Part shown: piece after piece, positions 54,401 to 61,729 of the stretch | Position numbering within the stretch: position 1 is the first letter of the stretch | Layout: each line of letters begins with the position of its first letter | From: Apteryx mantelli | Lineage: Eukaryota > Chordata > Aves > Apterygiformes > Apterygidae | Length of the DNA stretch: 64,000 nucleotides | Reading direction: 5' to 3' | Assembly: GCF_036417845.1 (NCBI RefSeq) | Contig: NC_089979.1 | Span: forward strand, 114,733,415-114,797,414 | The notes under the pieces: model-generated | What the model saw: the letters and a program-made list of their open reading frames with translations, nothing else | Database searches by the model: none | What the model was told of the DNA's origin: nothing | Position numbers and translations under genes: made by a program

Positions 54401-57400
54401 AACCTTGATACCAAAAAAAAAAAAGAGAGAGAGAGAAAGAAACAACATCCTGGAGAAAGAAATGCTTCTTTTACACTGCATATGAGTTCAGCCATTCTAG
54501 GCTTTTTATATAAACAAAATACTGTTAAATTGAGGTATTTCTTAACGTTATTGATGTTTTAAAAAAGCATTGTATGTATGTGATTTCCTTTGATTTGAAA
54601 AGCTTTTTGAAGAATTATGAACTTCTAATGCGTTCTTAGTTGAACTGAGATTATTGCAACTGCTGTTAAAATAGGAGGTTTGCTCATGTGGACCAGCATA
54701 CAAATGAATTCATTTTTCTTCCATCCTTCCATACCTGTGCCAGGGGTCAGACATATTTGGTATATTAAATTTCCTTGGAAAATGCTGCTGTTTTTGCTAG
54801 AGTGTTCAGCAGAAAGTCTTTTAGGATAAGAGTGGAGTACACTGTATTTTGGAGGTGGCTTGGGAAATTAAATAATCTAAAATAATTTAAGGTTAGTTTA
54901 TACCAAAAATAATATATGCTACTTAATTGGTGTAATCAGACTAGTGGGAGATTTTACTGGGAAACTTTGTTATTTCATACTTTAATTAAAAAGTGGGTAA
55001 AAGTACTCCAAGTGGAATGTGCTTGTTTAGTGCAGGTTTGATATTTTGAAATGTAAAGCTTCCCAATCTACAGATAGCTAAAAAACATTTTACATTTTAG
55101 TGTGTTCTGAGATTTAGTTCAGATATGGATGGGTTAAAGTATCCTTGCTCAAACCGAACAAGAACACAGCAAATTTGGTACTTTTCTCAGATTTGTTAGT
55201 ATTTGCTTTAAGCCTCCAGCATATAGTCTTTAGGGAAAAATGCAAGGGCAATCTTTTTTGGTTCAGGAAAGGGAAGCATGGGATATAAAGCAATATTAAG
55301 CCCATATTCTAAAATTCTGCTTTTTTGATATATTTTCAGAAATTTGCATAATAACGTCTACTTAATCCATATACTAGAGCCAGAAACTCTTGATATAAGG
55401 AGAAGATAAAATACTGCATAAGTGCAGCTAGCATTATTGAATGGTCTTTACTCGCAGAATTTGACATCTGAACTACAACTTTAGAAGCTGCATTAAAGTC
55501 AATTTTCTTTTTTTGTAGTATTAAAAAGTATAATGCACTGCATTCATTAAATGTGAGTACTTCTTATGAGGTCTCATCAAACTATAGTGGAGAAGCAATA
55601 GAAGAACAGTTTCATATTGTAATATATGTTAGATTCCTTACAGAGAAATAAAAATCAGTTGTCCTGCTTATAGTGTTACCAAATTCTTCTCTAGGAATTA
55701 ATTGATTCTTCTATTTCAGTTGTTTGGATGGCTCTTCTGTAAAATCCAGCCCAAAATATTGGTCTTTGCCATTTTAGCATTGATGACAATAGAAGGATCA
55801 TCAAACCTTCAAACTCAATGGAACATCATGGGGGAATTTAGCAATTTGCCACAGGAGGAACTTTTAGAATGGATAAAAGTCAATACCAGACAAGGTAAAC
55901 TATTTAATAATGTTTGATGTTCCCTGTTTGATGTGATAGGACTTGGTAGAATGACTGCAAAGTTACTGCTACTATCCGTGGCTATTTAGTCATGTGTACT
56001 CGCCCAGGCAGAAGTTGTCTCAAATGAAAAAATAGCAAAATGCTTGTTTTGTTAGACTCCAGCCTACCAGTCTGGAAGTTCTAACCACTGTTGTAGTATT
56101 CCTGCAACAGAAGTGTTTGTGCAAAGTCCAATTAAAACATTTTTTTTACTTACATGACACTGATCCTGTACTGATAGAAGATTGTTGTTTTGCTAGAGAA
56201 GGATTCAAAGTTTGTGTGTTGTGGTTTCTCCTGTCTTTTACTAAAGTGAATAAAAGTGTCATAAAACCAGCTGGAAAAAAATAGTTACCATTTTAGTGGG
56301 AAAATAACTTTCCAGCCAGTAAGGACTTGTAAGGGTTTGCTTTTTTTAACTCATTTAGCAGTGGCGTAAGAAGGGACAAATAAACAAATGTTGTCATAAT
56401 GAATAAATTGTAGTACCCATTCAAGAATGAAAAATAATATGCATTAAATACCCCTTATCAGATGTTTAGTTATCTAATGACTTACATTAGGGTCAAGATT
56501 GAAAAAAAAAATAAAAAGGTGTGAATTTTGTGTGTATCCTGTGGGTGCCATATAAGGCCTTTTCAAAAGAGCACCTTTCCCTCCTTGCATTTCTGTTGTT
56601 TTGTGCTACAGGAATACTGTTTTAGTTATCTGAAGATCACTTCTCTGCTTTTACTGATTGATTCTTAATCTCAAACTTTTTTTCATTATATGTTTCAGAT
56701 GCAGTTTTTGCAGGAGCAATGCCTACAATGGCAAGTGTTAAACTGTCTACTCTTCGTCCTATTGTAAATCATCCTCATTACGAAGATGCAGGATTAAGGT
56801 AAATATAAAGGTTGAGAGTTTTTTTTATTAGCCCTTGGCTCTCTTAACATTGGAAATATGCAGTAGGACTGTCATCATGTTATGTAGTAAAACTTGTTAA
56901 TAACTTGTAAAACTTGATTTGATATTTAGTCAGACTGAAAACACGTGAAGCTTCTTTCAAGATTTTTATTCATCAGCCAGCATGTACTGTAGGATAGATA
57001 CAGCTTCAAATTTACTTATATCCAAAAAAATCTGAATACGATTCTGGAACTGGGATTAACATGTACTAATATATCCTTTCTTCATTCTGTTTTCCCATGA
57101 CATTGTAGATAGACAGATTTTTTTTTCCTCAAGAGAGCCACTTTATTTATTCCTTTCACCTTTCTGCAATTGAGTGTTATTTTTCATCTTATTATATCTA
57201 ATTGTGGAGATACTAAGACTAGCTGAAGTTGAAATTTGTAATGAAATTTCTACCAGTTCATTCCACATTGAACTTGAAGCACTGAGTTGTGTTCTTTGTT
57301 ATTTTCAAAATCCAGAAAGTTTTCTAAATCAAAATTGACTTTTCATGAACTTTCTGGATTTTATTATTTTTTTTTAATTTTAATGTCATAGATCATTTGT

Positions 57401-59823
57401 TTGGTAAAAACAAGATAGAGAGGGATAAAGGAGGTAATGGGGACACCAACGTTACGTGCCTTATGCCCTTAGTTCTGTATCTGGCGTTAAGTCCAAAATG
57501 TAGGACAGGGCATGTTTGGGGAAAGTAAGCTGGAGATGATATCAGAAAATGCACAGGAGTTAACAATGTCATGCTTTGCACAATCAAGGAAGGATATTAC
57601 TGGGTAATACAAACAAGACCATGGTTTACAAGTGACAGTTTTGCTCTGTTCAGCATAGACAGACTTCAGAGTGAACTTTTGGTCTTGGGCTCTACATTTA
57701 AGAATAGTCTAAACAAGAGCAATGAGAATTACCTTTGGCAAAGGGGACTGAGCAAACAACTTCTTCTGATCATGTCCAGTCCAAGCAAGCTTGTACTGAT
57801 GTCTTCTATCTAGCCTTGAATACTACATTTTGAATACATTGATTTGACATCTTTACCTTTTGTGTTCCCAGTAACCACAGATCTTGTTACAAAGTTGTCT
57901 CCTGCTACAGAAAAATGGAAGGACTGTATATATTGTTCTTGGAATAATTCTCTTTGTGAAGAAATCATTGCATTAAAGCAAATGACACTCTTATTTTAAA
58001 CTTTGTTTTAGACTAGTTGCCTTGTGAAATAAGCCTTCCTGTGTAGCCTAAAATTGAAGCTTACAGTTTTCTTGCCATGTTGTTAGCTAACATTTATGGC
58101 ATTTCTCTTTCTGAAGGGCCAGAACTAAGATAGTATATTCCATGTACAGTCGAAAACCTGCAAAAGAAGTAAAAAAAAAATTGATAAAACTAGGCGTGGA
58201 TTACTACATCCTAGAAGAGTCATGGTGCATAAGAAGAACAAAGTGAGTAATCTGTCTTTCTCACAGGAGTAGTATGCCACTCAAATACGTAGTCTAGCAT
58301 TCACATAAAGCAGTAGTTTTGAAATACTGATCTATGCTTTGTTAAAAGTGCCCCAAGTACATTTTAGTCCAGCTTCTCCAGACACTAATATGTATAACTA
58401 ACATTAGTAACACATTAATAACACTGTGGTCTTCATTTGCACTTAGAAAGCTGTGTTGTGTCTATTTTTAAATTTCACTGGACAATATAGAGGGGATTCA
58501 CAAAAGAAACAAGTTATAATTCGCAGAATCACAGAATCACAGAGTGGTTGAGGTTGGAAGGGACCTCTGGAAACCATCTAGTCCAACCCCCCTGCTCAAG
58601 CAGGGTCACTTAGAGCACATTGCCCAGGACTGTGTCCGGATGGCTTTTGAATATCTCCAAGGATGGAGACTCCACAACTTCTCTGGGTAACCTGTTCCAG
58701 TGCTCTGTTACCCTCCCACTAAAGAAGTTTTTCCTTATGTTCAGATGGAGCTTCCTGTGTTTCTGTTTGTGCCCGTTGCCTCTCGTCCTGTCACTGGGCA
58801 CCACTGAGAAGAGTCTGGTCCCATCCTCTTGACACCCTCCCTTCAGATACTTGTACACATTGATAAGATCTCCCCTAAGATCCCTCTAATTCCGTGGTGG
58901 AAAGAGCAGATGTGTGTGTATAATAAAAGTCCAGTATGATTAAAAGATGCAGAATAAAACATAATTTGAGAATCGTAATATTACCATTGTAGATCCCTGA
59001 ATATTTTGCCATGTTTAGACTGTACTCAAGAAAAAGCTATGCTTTTTTCCGTAATTTTTCTTTTTACCCTTTAAAACACCGTTTGTTCAGATAACTTGAT
59101 TTTCTACGTATTTAGGATAGAATGAAATAATATCTAAGAAATAGCATAGATTTATCTTTGACAAAATTAGGAAATTTTCAGTAATTTTAACTTTGAAAGA
59201 TAACCCTATAAGGAATTGATGTTGGTTGTGTACCTTAATAAAAAAGCAAGAAGATACCACTTTTTTTAAAAAGGTTTTTTATTTCCTGAGTTTTCTTTGG
59301 AAGTTTTGGGAGTGTGAACTTTGCCTTCCATTTTCTAGGAAGTTTTAAGGGTCTTTGGCGATGTATGTTGCATAATTTAAGAGTTGTTTTGTAATATATA
59401 CTGCCTCTTCAAAATTAATAATTATTAACTGTGTAACCCCAAAAGCTGACAAATTTTATATGTTCTAAATACTTTTTCTTGAATTACTAATATAATTATT
59501 AATTCTCTAATCTGATAAGAATTTATAGCTTGAAAACAAACTTTTAAAAAGTTAGAGAAGGCATAATCAAATATTCATAAGAAAGTTTATGCAACTGAGT
59601 TTAAAGAGCTGCATGTTTTTTGATGGCATTTCTTAATTTCTGTTTACATATTCAAATGTTTTCTAGGCCTGGTTGCAGTATGCCTGAAATTTGGGATGTG
59701 GAAGATCCTGCCAATAGTGGCAAAATTCCTTTATGTAACCTTATGAGCAAGGATTCCAGACCGTATTTCATCATGGTATTTGAGAACAGCAATTACAAAG
59801 TCCTGAAAGTTCCAAAGGAATAA
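8623..59823 (+). CDS. DPY19L1: DPY19L1, protein C-mannosyltransferase (23 coding exons, spliced)
   Basis: Joining 23 exons gives 2,307 nt, a 768-residue protein. DPY19 enzymes transfer mannose from dolichol-phosphate-mannose to tryptophan C2 in W-x-x-W/C motifs, in the ER lumen. Seen: a basic, Gly/Pro-rich N-terminus (1-97); a first membrane span near 112-134; an acidic lumenal loop with ENDRHF (136-141) and FRTEMGLYYSY (153-163); many hydrophobic segments (about 245-612); the family motif [11 protein letters not shown] (296-306); and a C-terminal lumenal part with VFAGAMPTM (644-652), NHPHYED (665-671) and EIWDVEDP (724-731). Vertebrate DPY19L1 and DPY19L2 are of similar length. DPY19L3 and DPY19L4 differ clearly in the PLRE and C-terminal motifs. 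The body (for example [19 protein letters not shown]) is closer to DPY19L1 than to DPY19L2, which in mammals is a sister copy. All junctions are GT-AG and phase-consistent. Exons 1-2 are the least certain because this end is poorly conserved. Confidence 0.93.
9956..10024 (+). CDS. DPY19L1: DPY19L1 coding exon 2
   Basis: A 69-nt exon with a T-rich acceptor ending AACAG and a perfect GTAAGT donor. It starts and ends in phase 1, matching exons 1 and 3. It encodes residues 97-119, a charged stretch (VEDKK) followed by RIWLTLIS, the start of the first membrane span. It is poorly conserved, so support comes from splice sites, phase and the need for an N-terminal half of the span. Confidence 0.75.
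10025..14486. other. DPY19L1 intron 2
   Basis: 4.5 kb of mostly AT-rich DNA. It has a (TA)11 microsatellite (12419-12440) and a patch of more balanced composition at about 13440-13960 that I cannot assign to a known repeat. No exon-like segment with matching phases is seen. Confidence 0.7.
12419..12440. repeat. (TA)11 microsatellite
   Basis: Pure alternating TA next to an A run (12410-12418), in intron 2. Confidence 0.95.
14487..14511 (+). CDS. DPY19L1: DPY19L1 coding exon 3 (25-nt microexon)
   Basis: Only 25 nt between TTACAG and GTAAGA. It completes codon 120 and encodes AFAGVLH (121-127) plus two bases of Trp128, the rest of the first membrane span. Phase in is 1 and phase out is 2. Skipping it would shift the frame. 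Intron 3 (14512-15810) shows nothing else I can support. Confidence 0.88.
15811..15898 (+). CDS. DPY19L1: DPY19L1 coding exon 4 (first lumenal loop)
   Basis: Encodes residues 128-157, including [11 protein letters not shown] and [11 protein letters not shown], the most strongly conserved acidic lumenal loop of the family. Structural work on worm DPY-19 places a catalytic carboxylate in this loop. I do not assign the exact residue here. The donor is the weaker GTTAGA. Intron 4 (15899-16516) is plain AT-rich sequence. Confidence 0.96.
16517..16654 (+). CDS. DPY19L1: DPY19L1 coding exon 5
   Basis: 138 nt, phase 0 at both ends, residues 158-203. It starts with [16 protein letters not shown] and ends LQRFNLYPE, both hallmark DPY19L1/L2 segments. 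The donor is GTAAGC. Confidence 0.97.
16655..21735. other. DPY19L1 intron 5
   Basis: 5.1 kb. Contains the antisense CR1 at 19752-20966. The rest is AT-rich and I recognise nothing else in it. Confidence 0.75.
19752..20966 (-). mobile_element. CR1 LINE, 5'-truncated, antisense in intron 5
   Basis: Read on the minus strand, this is the 3' 1.2 kb of a CR1 retrotransposon. It has decayed reverse-transcriptase C-terminal sequence (fragments such as SILGCIRK and [11 protein letters not shown] near 20150-20260, SDRTRG near 20000) and a 3' end at about 19752 with the TAGAATCACAG module. The frame is broken several times, so it is an old, inactive copy. The boundary at 20966 is judged from loss of CR1-like sequence. 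Confidence 0.88.
21736..21856 (+). CDS. DPY19L1: DPY19L1 coding exon 6
   Basis: Residues 204-243 plus one base of Gly244. It contains [15 protein letters not shown] and the cysteine-containing loop [19 protein letters not shown], which favours DPY19L1 over DPY19L2. The acceptor is CATAG and the donor GTGAGT. Intron 6 (21857-23548) holds a run of ten G (22296-22305) and a GTTT repeat at its 3' end. Confidence 0.97.
23528..23546. repeat. (GTTT)n tract at the exon 7 acceptor
   Basis: Four GTTT units plus GTT end directly at the AG of exon 7, so the repeat takes the place of the polypyrimidine tract. Confidence 0.95.
23549..23642 (+). CDS. DPY19L1: DPY19L1 coding exon 7
   Basis: Completes Gly244, encodes [18 protein letters not shown] and the rest of residues 245-274, and ends with two bases of Ser275. 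This is a membrane span of the core. Its acceptor follows a GTTT repeat rather than an ordinary pyrimidine tract. Confidence 0.97.
26669..26683. repeat. (GT)n microsatellite
   Basis: A short pure GT run in intron 7, continuing as an imperfect GTGCATGTGT. Confidence 0.9.
27508..27524. repeat. (CAA)n microsatellite
   Basis: CAA units flanked by A runs in intron 7. The composition could mark an old A-rich tail, but no element body is recognised beside it. Confidence 0.85.
28491..28510. repeat. (ACA)n microsatellite
   Basis: Twenty bases of pure ACA repeat in intron 7, about 1 kb from the other CAA tract. Confidence 0.85.
29405..29888 (+). mobile_element. CR1 LINE 3' end, sense orientation in intron 7
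   Basis: A 5'-truncated CR1 with an unbroken open frame (29411-29800, 129 codons) for the C-terminus of the ORF2 reverse transcriptase: [48 protein letters not shown]. Then comes a short 3' UTR with the GGTTGGACTAGATGATCTCC module. It ends in three ATTCTGTG units (29865-29888). It lacks the endonuclease and most of the reverse transcriptase, so it cannot move by itself. The intact frame suggests a younger insertion than the intron 5 copy. Confidence 0.95.
29865..29888 (+). repeat. CR1 3' terminal microsatellite (ATTCTGTG)3
   Basis: Three exact 8-nt units mark the 3' end of the sense CR1. This is diagnostic for the family and fixes its orientation. Confidence 0.95.
32579..32636 (+). CDS. DPY19L1: DPY19L1 coding exon 8
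   Basis: 58 nt encoding [19 protein letters not shown] (276-294), a hydrophobic span followed by the conserved FNHGE turn. The acceptor is TTCACAG and the donor GTAAGT. Confidence 0.97.
32637..37531. other. DPY19L1 intron 8
   Basis: 4.9 kb, AT-rich. Contains a TTTA/ATTC simple-repeat tract at 35889-35961 and a possible DNA-transposon end near 34208. Nothing else is recognised. Confidence 0.7.
35889..35961. repeat. TTTA / ATTC simple-repeat tract
   Basis: Two blocks of TTTA units followed by a block of ATTC/ATTT units in intron 8. The 131-codon frame across it (35741-36136) is a by-product of this repeat. Confidence 0.9.
37532..37623 (+). CDS. DPY19L1: DPY19L1 coding exon 9 (TRV..PPLRE signature)
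   Basis: Residues 295-324 plus two bases of Arg325. It carries [18 protein letters not shown], the signature shared in altered form by all vertebrate DPY19 paralogues, then a membrane span. The acceptor TTTTTAG is short on cytosines and the donor is GTACCT. Intron 9 (37624-39755) has no feature I recognise. Confidence 0.97.
39756..39855 (+). CDS. DPY19L1: DPY19L1 coding exon 10
   Basis: Completes Arg325 and encodes 326-358, with [20 protein letters not shown], a conserved membrane segment containing PWQF. The acceptor is CCAAG and the donor GTAAGA. Intron 10 (39856-41105) is unremarkable. Confidence 0.97.
41106..41183 (+). CDS. DPY19L1: DPY19L1 coding exon 11
   Basis: 78 nt, phase 0, residues 359-384. 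It has [14 protein letters not shown] followed by a short basic loop (KLQKI). The donor GTAATT is weaker than most in this gene. Confidence 0.96.
41184..43190. other. DPY19L1 intron 11
   Basis: 2.0 kb. The 127-codon open frame at 41613-41996 begins at TTG, is Lys/Ile-rich as expected of AT-rich noise, and lacks splice phase support. It was not called. Confidence 0.7.
43191..43277 (+). CDS. DPY19L1: DPY19L1 coding exon 12
   Basis: 87 nt, phase 0, residues 385-413. It has [16 protein letters not shown], a conserved membrane span pair. The acceptor is TTTCAG and the donor GTAAGT. Intron 12 (43278-43664) is only 387 nt and holds a T run at about 43532-43547. Confidence 0.97.
43665..43724 (+). 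CDS. DPY19L1: DPY19L1 coding exon 13
   Basis: 60 nt, phase 0, residues 414-433. It encodes a basic connecting segment ([12 protein letters not shown]), one of the more divergent parts of the family. The acceptor is TTATTAG and the donor GTAAGG. Intron 13 (43725-45099) has only an A-rich tract near 44904-44923. Confidence 0.93.
45100..45180 (+). CDS. DPY19L1: DPY19L1 coding exon 14
   Basis: 81 nt, phase 0, residues 434-460. It has [19 protein letters not shown] and FGIADD, a membrane span then the start of a lumenal loop. The donor is GTAAGT. Intron 14 (45181-46573) has a poly-A tract at about 45661-45675. Confidence 0.96.
46574..46675 (+). CDS. DPY19L1: DPY19L1 coding exon 15
   Basis: 102 nt, phase 0, residues 461-494. 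It holds YKDFDT (474-479) and [13 protein letters not shown] (482-494), an acidic lumenal stretch nearly invariant between DPY19L1 and DPY19L2. The acceptor is CTACCAG and the donor GTAATC. Intron 15 (46676-47444) shows nothing further. Confidence 0.97.
47445..47516 (+). CDS. DPY19L1: DPY19L1 coding exon 16
   Basis: 72 nt, phase 0, residues 495-518. It encodes [20 protein letters not shown], the conserved RYTKTLLLP run leading into a membrane span. The donor is GTAAGT. Confidence 0.97.
48057..48106 (+). CDS. DPY19L1: DPY19L1 coding exon 17
   Basis: 50 nt encoding [16 protein letters not shown] (519-534) plus two bases of Arg535. This is a variable cytosolic loop in the family, so the call rests on splice sites (CTTCAG, GTAAAT) and phase continuity with exons 16 and 18. 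Confidence 0.9.
48283..48325. repeat. Perfect 17-bp inverted repeat, 9-nt loop
   Basis: Arms 48283-48299 (ATGTCTAAAACTAAGTT) and 48309-48325 are exact reverse complements. It lies in intron 17, about 870 nt before microexon 18. Confidence 0.95.
49193..49217 (+). CDS. DPY19L1: DPY19L1 coding exon 18 (25-nt microexon)
   Basis: 25 nt encoding the last base of Arg535 and EERFNHGE (536-543). The HGE just before LVYHALQ is conserved in DPY19L1. The acceptor is TTATTCAG. The donor GTAGGA is the weakest-looking in the gene. Skipping this exon would shift the frame. Confidence 0.9.
50799..50918 (+). CDS. DPY19L1: DPY19L1 coding exon 19
   Basis: 120 nt, phase 0, residues 544-583. It has [20 protein letters not shown] and [18 protein letters not shown], two conserved membrane segments with the TPH.CVMAS motif. 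The acceptor is TTTGCAG and the donor GTAAGA. Confidence 0.98.
50919..55719. other. DPY19L1 intron 19
   Basis: 4.8 kb, AT-rich, with an A-run/GA repeat at 54413-54441. I see no exon or mobile element here that I can name. Confidence 0.7.
54413..54441. repeat. A-run plus (GA)n tract
   Basis: Twelve A bases followed by GA units and GAAAGAAA, in intron 19. Confidence 0.85.
55720..55894 (+). CDS. DPY19L1: DPY19L1 coding exon 20 (last span into lumenal domain)
   Basis: 175 nt, residues 584-641 plus one base of Asp642. LFGWLFCK leads into the last hydrophobic span (about 594-608), then [20 protein letters not shown] and EELLEWIK, the opening of the C-terminal lumenal domain. The donor is GTAAAC. 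Intron 20 (55895-56698) has no recognised feature. Confidence 0.98.
56699..56798 (+). CDS. DPY19L1: DPY19L1 coding exon 21
   Basis: 100 nt completing Asp642, residues 643-674 and two bases of Arg675. It carries [19 protein letters not shown] and NHPHYED, the best conserved lumenal motifs of the family. The acceptor is TTTCAG and the donor GTAAAT. Intron 21 (56799-58116) holds the 15-bp inverted repeat at 57307-57362. Confidence 0.98.
57307..57362. repeat. Perfect 15-bp inverted repeat, 26-nt loop
   Basis: Arms 57307-57321 (AAAATCCAGAAAGTT) and 57348-57362 are exact reverse complements, in intron 21. Confidence 0.95.
58117..58242 (+). CDS. DPY19L1: DPY19L1 coding exon 22
   Basis: 126 nt, residues 675-716 plus two bases of Lys717. 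It has [18 protein letters not shown] and [10 protein letters not shown], typical of DPY19L1/L2. The donor GTGAGT overlaps an AAG codon. Intron 22 (58243-59666) carries an antisense CR1. Confidence 0.98.
58523..58885 (-). mobile_element. CR1 LINE 3' end, antisense in intron 22
   Basis: The reverse complement of a CR1 3' end. The CACAGAAT microsatellite starts at about 58525, followed by TTGGAAGGGACCTCTGGA and the ORF2 C-terminus (minus-strand frame 58610-58858 with DRTRGNGHK and [17 protein letters not shown]). It is about 360 bp, 5'-truncated, and closely similar to the intron 7 copy but in the opposite orientation. Confidence 0.94.
59667..59823 (+). CDS. DPY19L1: DPY19L1 coding exon 23 (C-terminus and stop)
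   Basis: Residues 717-768 and TAA. It has [24 protein letters not shown], and ends YKVLKVPKE, very close to the DPY19L1 C-terminus. The acceptor is TTCTAG. No ER-retrieval KKXX motif is seen. Confidence 0.98.
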
Positions 59824-60652
59824 CATCTCATTGCAAAGAACCACCAGTCTTTCAATTTTTTAAACTAGTAACTCTAAGAATTCTAAATCAGAAATACCTT
59901 TTCTACTAAACTTGAAATGGAAAAATGTGTATTTTATTTTTTACCATTTTAAATGAATTCTGATTATAGAAGTATCTTAAACCTAACAGTTTGGATTTCT
60001 ATTTCAGGGTCAGTCCCTTGAGATTTGCTATGCAAATGATTATATGTTTGCACATTTTATTTAACACTGATCCAAAAAAGTTAAAAGTAGCTGTGGAAAG
60101 AAACTCCATTCGCAAAACCAGTACTATTGGGAAATGGGACTGTCAGAATGTTTTAGCAAAGCAAGTTTGTTTAAAGTGTTGGTGCTATCAGCTAGGAGCA
60201 AAGGAATAGTGCTATAGCATCTGGCATCGCATTTCTCATGTCACTAACATTACCCATCTCTCTTCTGGACAATGTGATACTTGCCAGAAATTCTTTTAAG
60301 TCATGTAATTTCATTAGTCATGTCTCTGAGAAATACATTTCTTCTTTGAGAGGATTAAGAACATTGATCATTTTGGATCACTTAAACACATGCTTTAAGC
60401 TTGCTTTTGAAATGGAAAGGTTTGTAAACAATCTTGAAACTTTATTCTTTAGATGCATCTTTCTGGAACCTTATTGATATTAAAAAGGACTAACAAGGGT
60501 AATATTTGCAGTGAGCAATAGTTTAGCTTCTCAGTGTTCAAGGATTTTGGCATTCTTACGCATTCAGAATAAGCTGACATAACGTATGTGAAATTTTTAA
60601 GGGAAAATGCTTTATTCAGGAAAAATCTGTCATAGCCTTAGAAAGATACTAA

Positions 60653-60658
60653 AATAAA
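60653..60658 (+). terminator. Candidate proximal polyadenylation signal AATAAA
   Basis: An exact hexamer about 830 nt after the stop codon. Only a modest T-rich element follows. Confidence 0.4.
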
Positions 60659-61587
60659 CTCTTCACTGCCTTAACTAGACCTTTAGCGCCTAACTTGATA
60701 AGAAATGACTTTCAAAATTTATGCCCAATTTTCTTTCCCCATGTATTAGATCCATCCTGCCTGGATTTTATTGTACATTGTTCATCCAGTTTTAGTAATG
60801 TAATGCTAATTTTTCAGATAGTTTGAAGGATCTTCAGCTCTAAAGAAAAATGAAATTTACCCCAGTTGTGATATGAGTATAGTCAAATGGTGGTGTGGAC
60901 ATAATCATTCCACAACATTAGAATGGTTCTACAGTTTTTCTGTTGTCTTGGTGTCAAACCAACATTATAAAGGGTTTAGAGAATTCCTTTCCAATATACT
61001 CAGTGCAAGGACTCCCTGTAGTATTTAACTAACTTGACAGAATTTTTGTATAAATAGCCATTGGAAGCATTACAGTAATTGTGATTCTACAGTCTAAGAT
61101 TGTAGTAGTTTAAAGATCCTCTGGATATCATTCATGTTTGTTTTTTGTTCAGACACCAGTCTATTGACATGACTGGTCTTTTTCAGCCCTGATAGCATCT
61201 AGCAGTATTAGGTGCTATAGAAGTAGTATCTGTCACACCTGAAACAGTAACAATTAAATGAGAACTTATGATAAAGTACTACTATAAAAGCTGATCAGTA
61301 TTCAAAAACTTTTATTTTTTTTAATCTGCTTTATCGAGAGGGTGAGGGAAAATGGCTGAAAATGCATTAGCCTTTTAACTTTTACAGAGTAGATTTTGGA
61401 AAAATTTCTATAAGGAAACTATCACAAAAAGGGCTTTCAGGAAGTCGCTTTTTAAAATGTTAATTGAACTCAAGGAAGCAGGAAAAAAAATCTTTATATG
61501 AACATTGTGACTAGTGTTACAGCACAAAGAGGTACTGTATTTTTATGAGGTTTATGCCAACTGTTGACATGTACTTATATGTGGTTA

Positions 61588-61593
61588 AATAAA
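61588..61593 (+). terminator. Candidate main polyadenylation signal AATAAA
   Basis: An exact hexamer followed within about 10-35 nt by a GT/T-rich stretch (gtgttttcatgtttctg), the usual arrangement for vertebrate 3' end cleavage. Confidence 0.65.
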
Positions 61594-61694
61594 AAAAGAA
61601 TATGTAAAGTGTTTTCATGTTTCTGATGTTACATTTCTGCTCTTATTTACCTGATTTATCTGTTGGAATTGGAAATACTTCTCGCTTTGAGTGC

Positions 61695-61700
61695 AATAAA
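61695..61700 (+). terminator. Candidate distal polyadenylation signal AATAAA
   Basis: An exact hexamer about 107 nt after the previous one. The downstream element is less clearly GT-rich. Confidence 0.45.
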
Positions 61701-61729
61701 TTTCTTCAGTACAATGGGCACAATTTATA

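Larger units (their letters stand above)
59824..61620 (+). other. DPY19L1: DPY19L1 3' UTR (end inferred)
   Basis: AT-rich sequence after the TAA with no further coding homology. The end is set by the AATAAA at 61588 and the GT/T-rich stretch after it. A shorter form ending near 60680 or a longer one ending near 61720 is also possible. The 72- and 79-codon open frames inside it match nothing I recognise. Confidence 0.65.
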
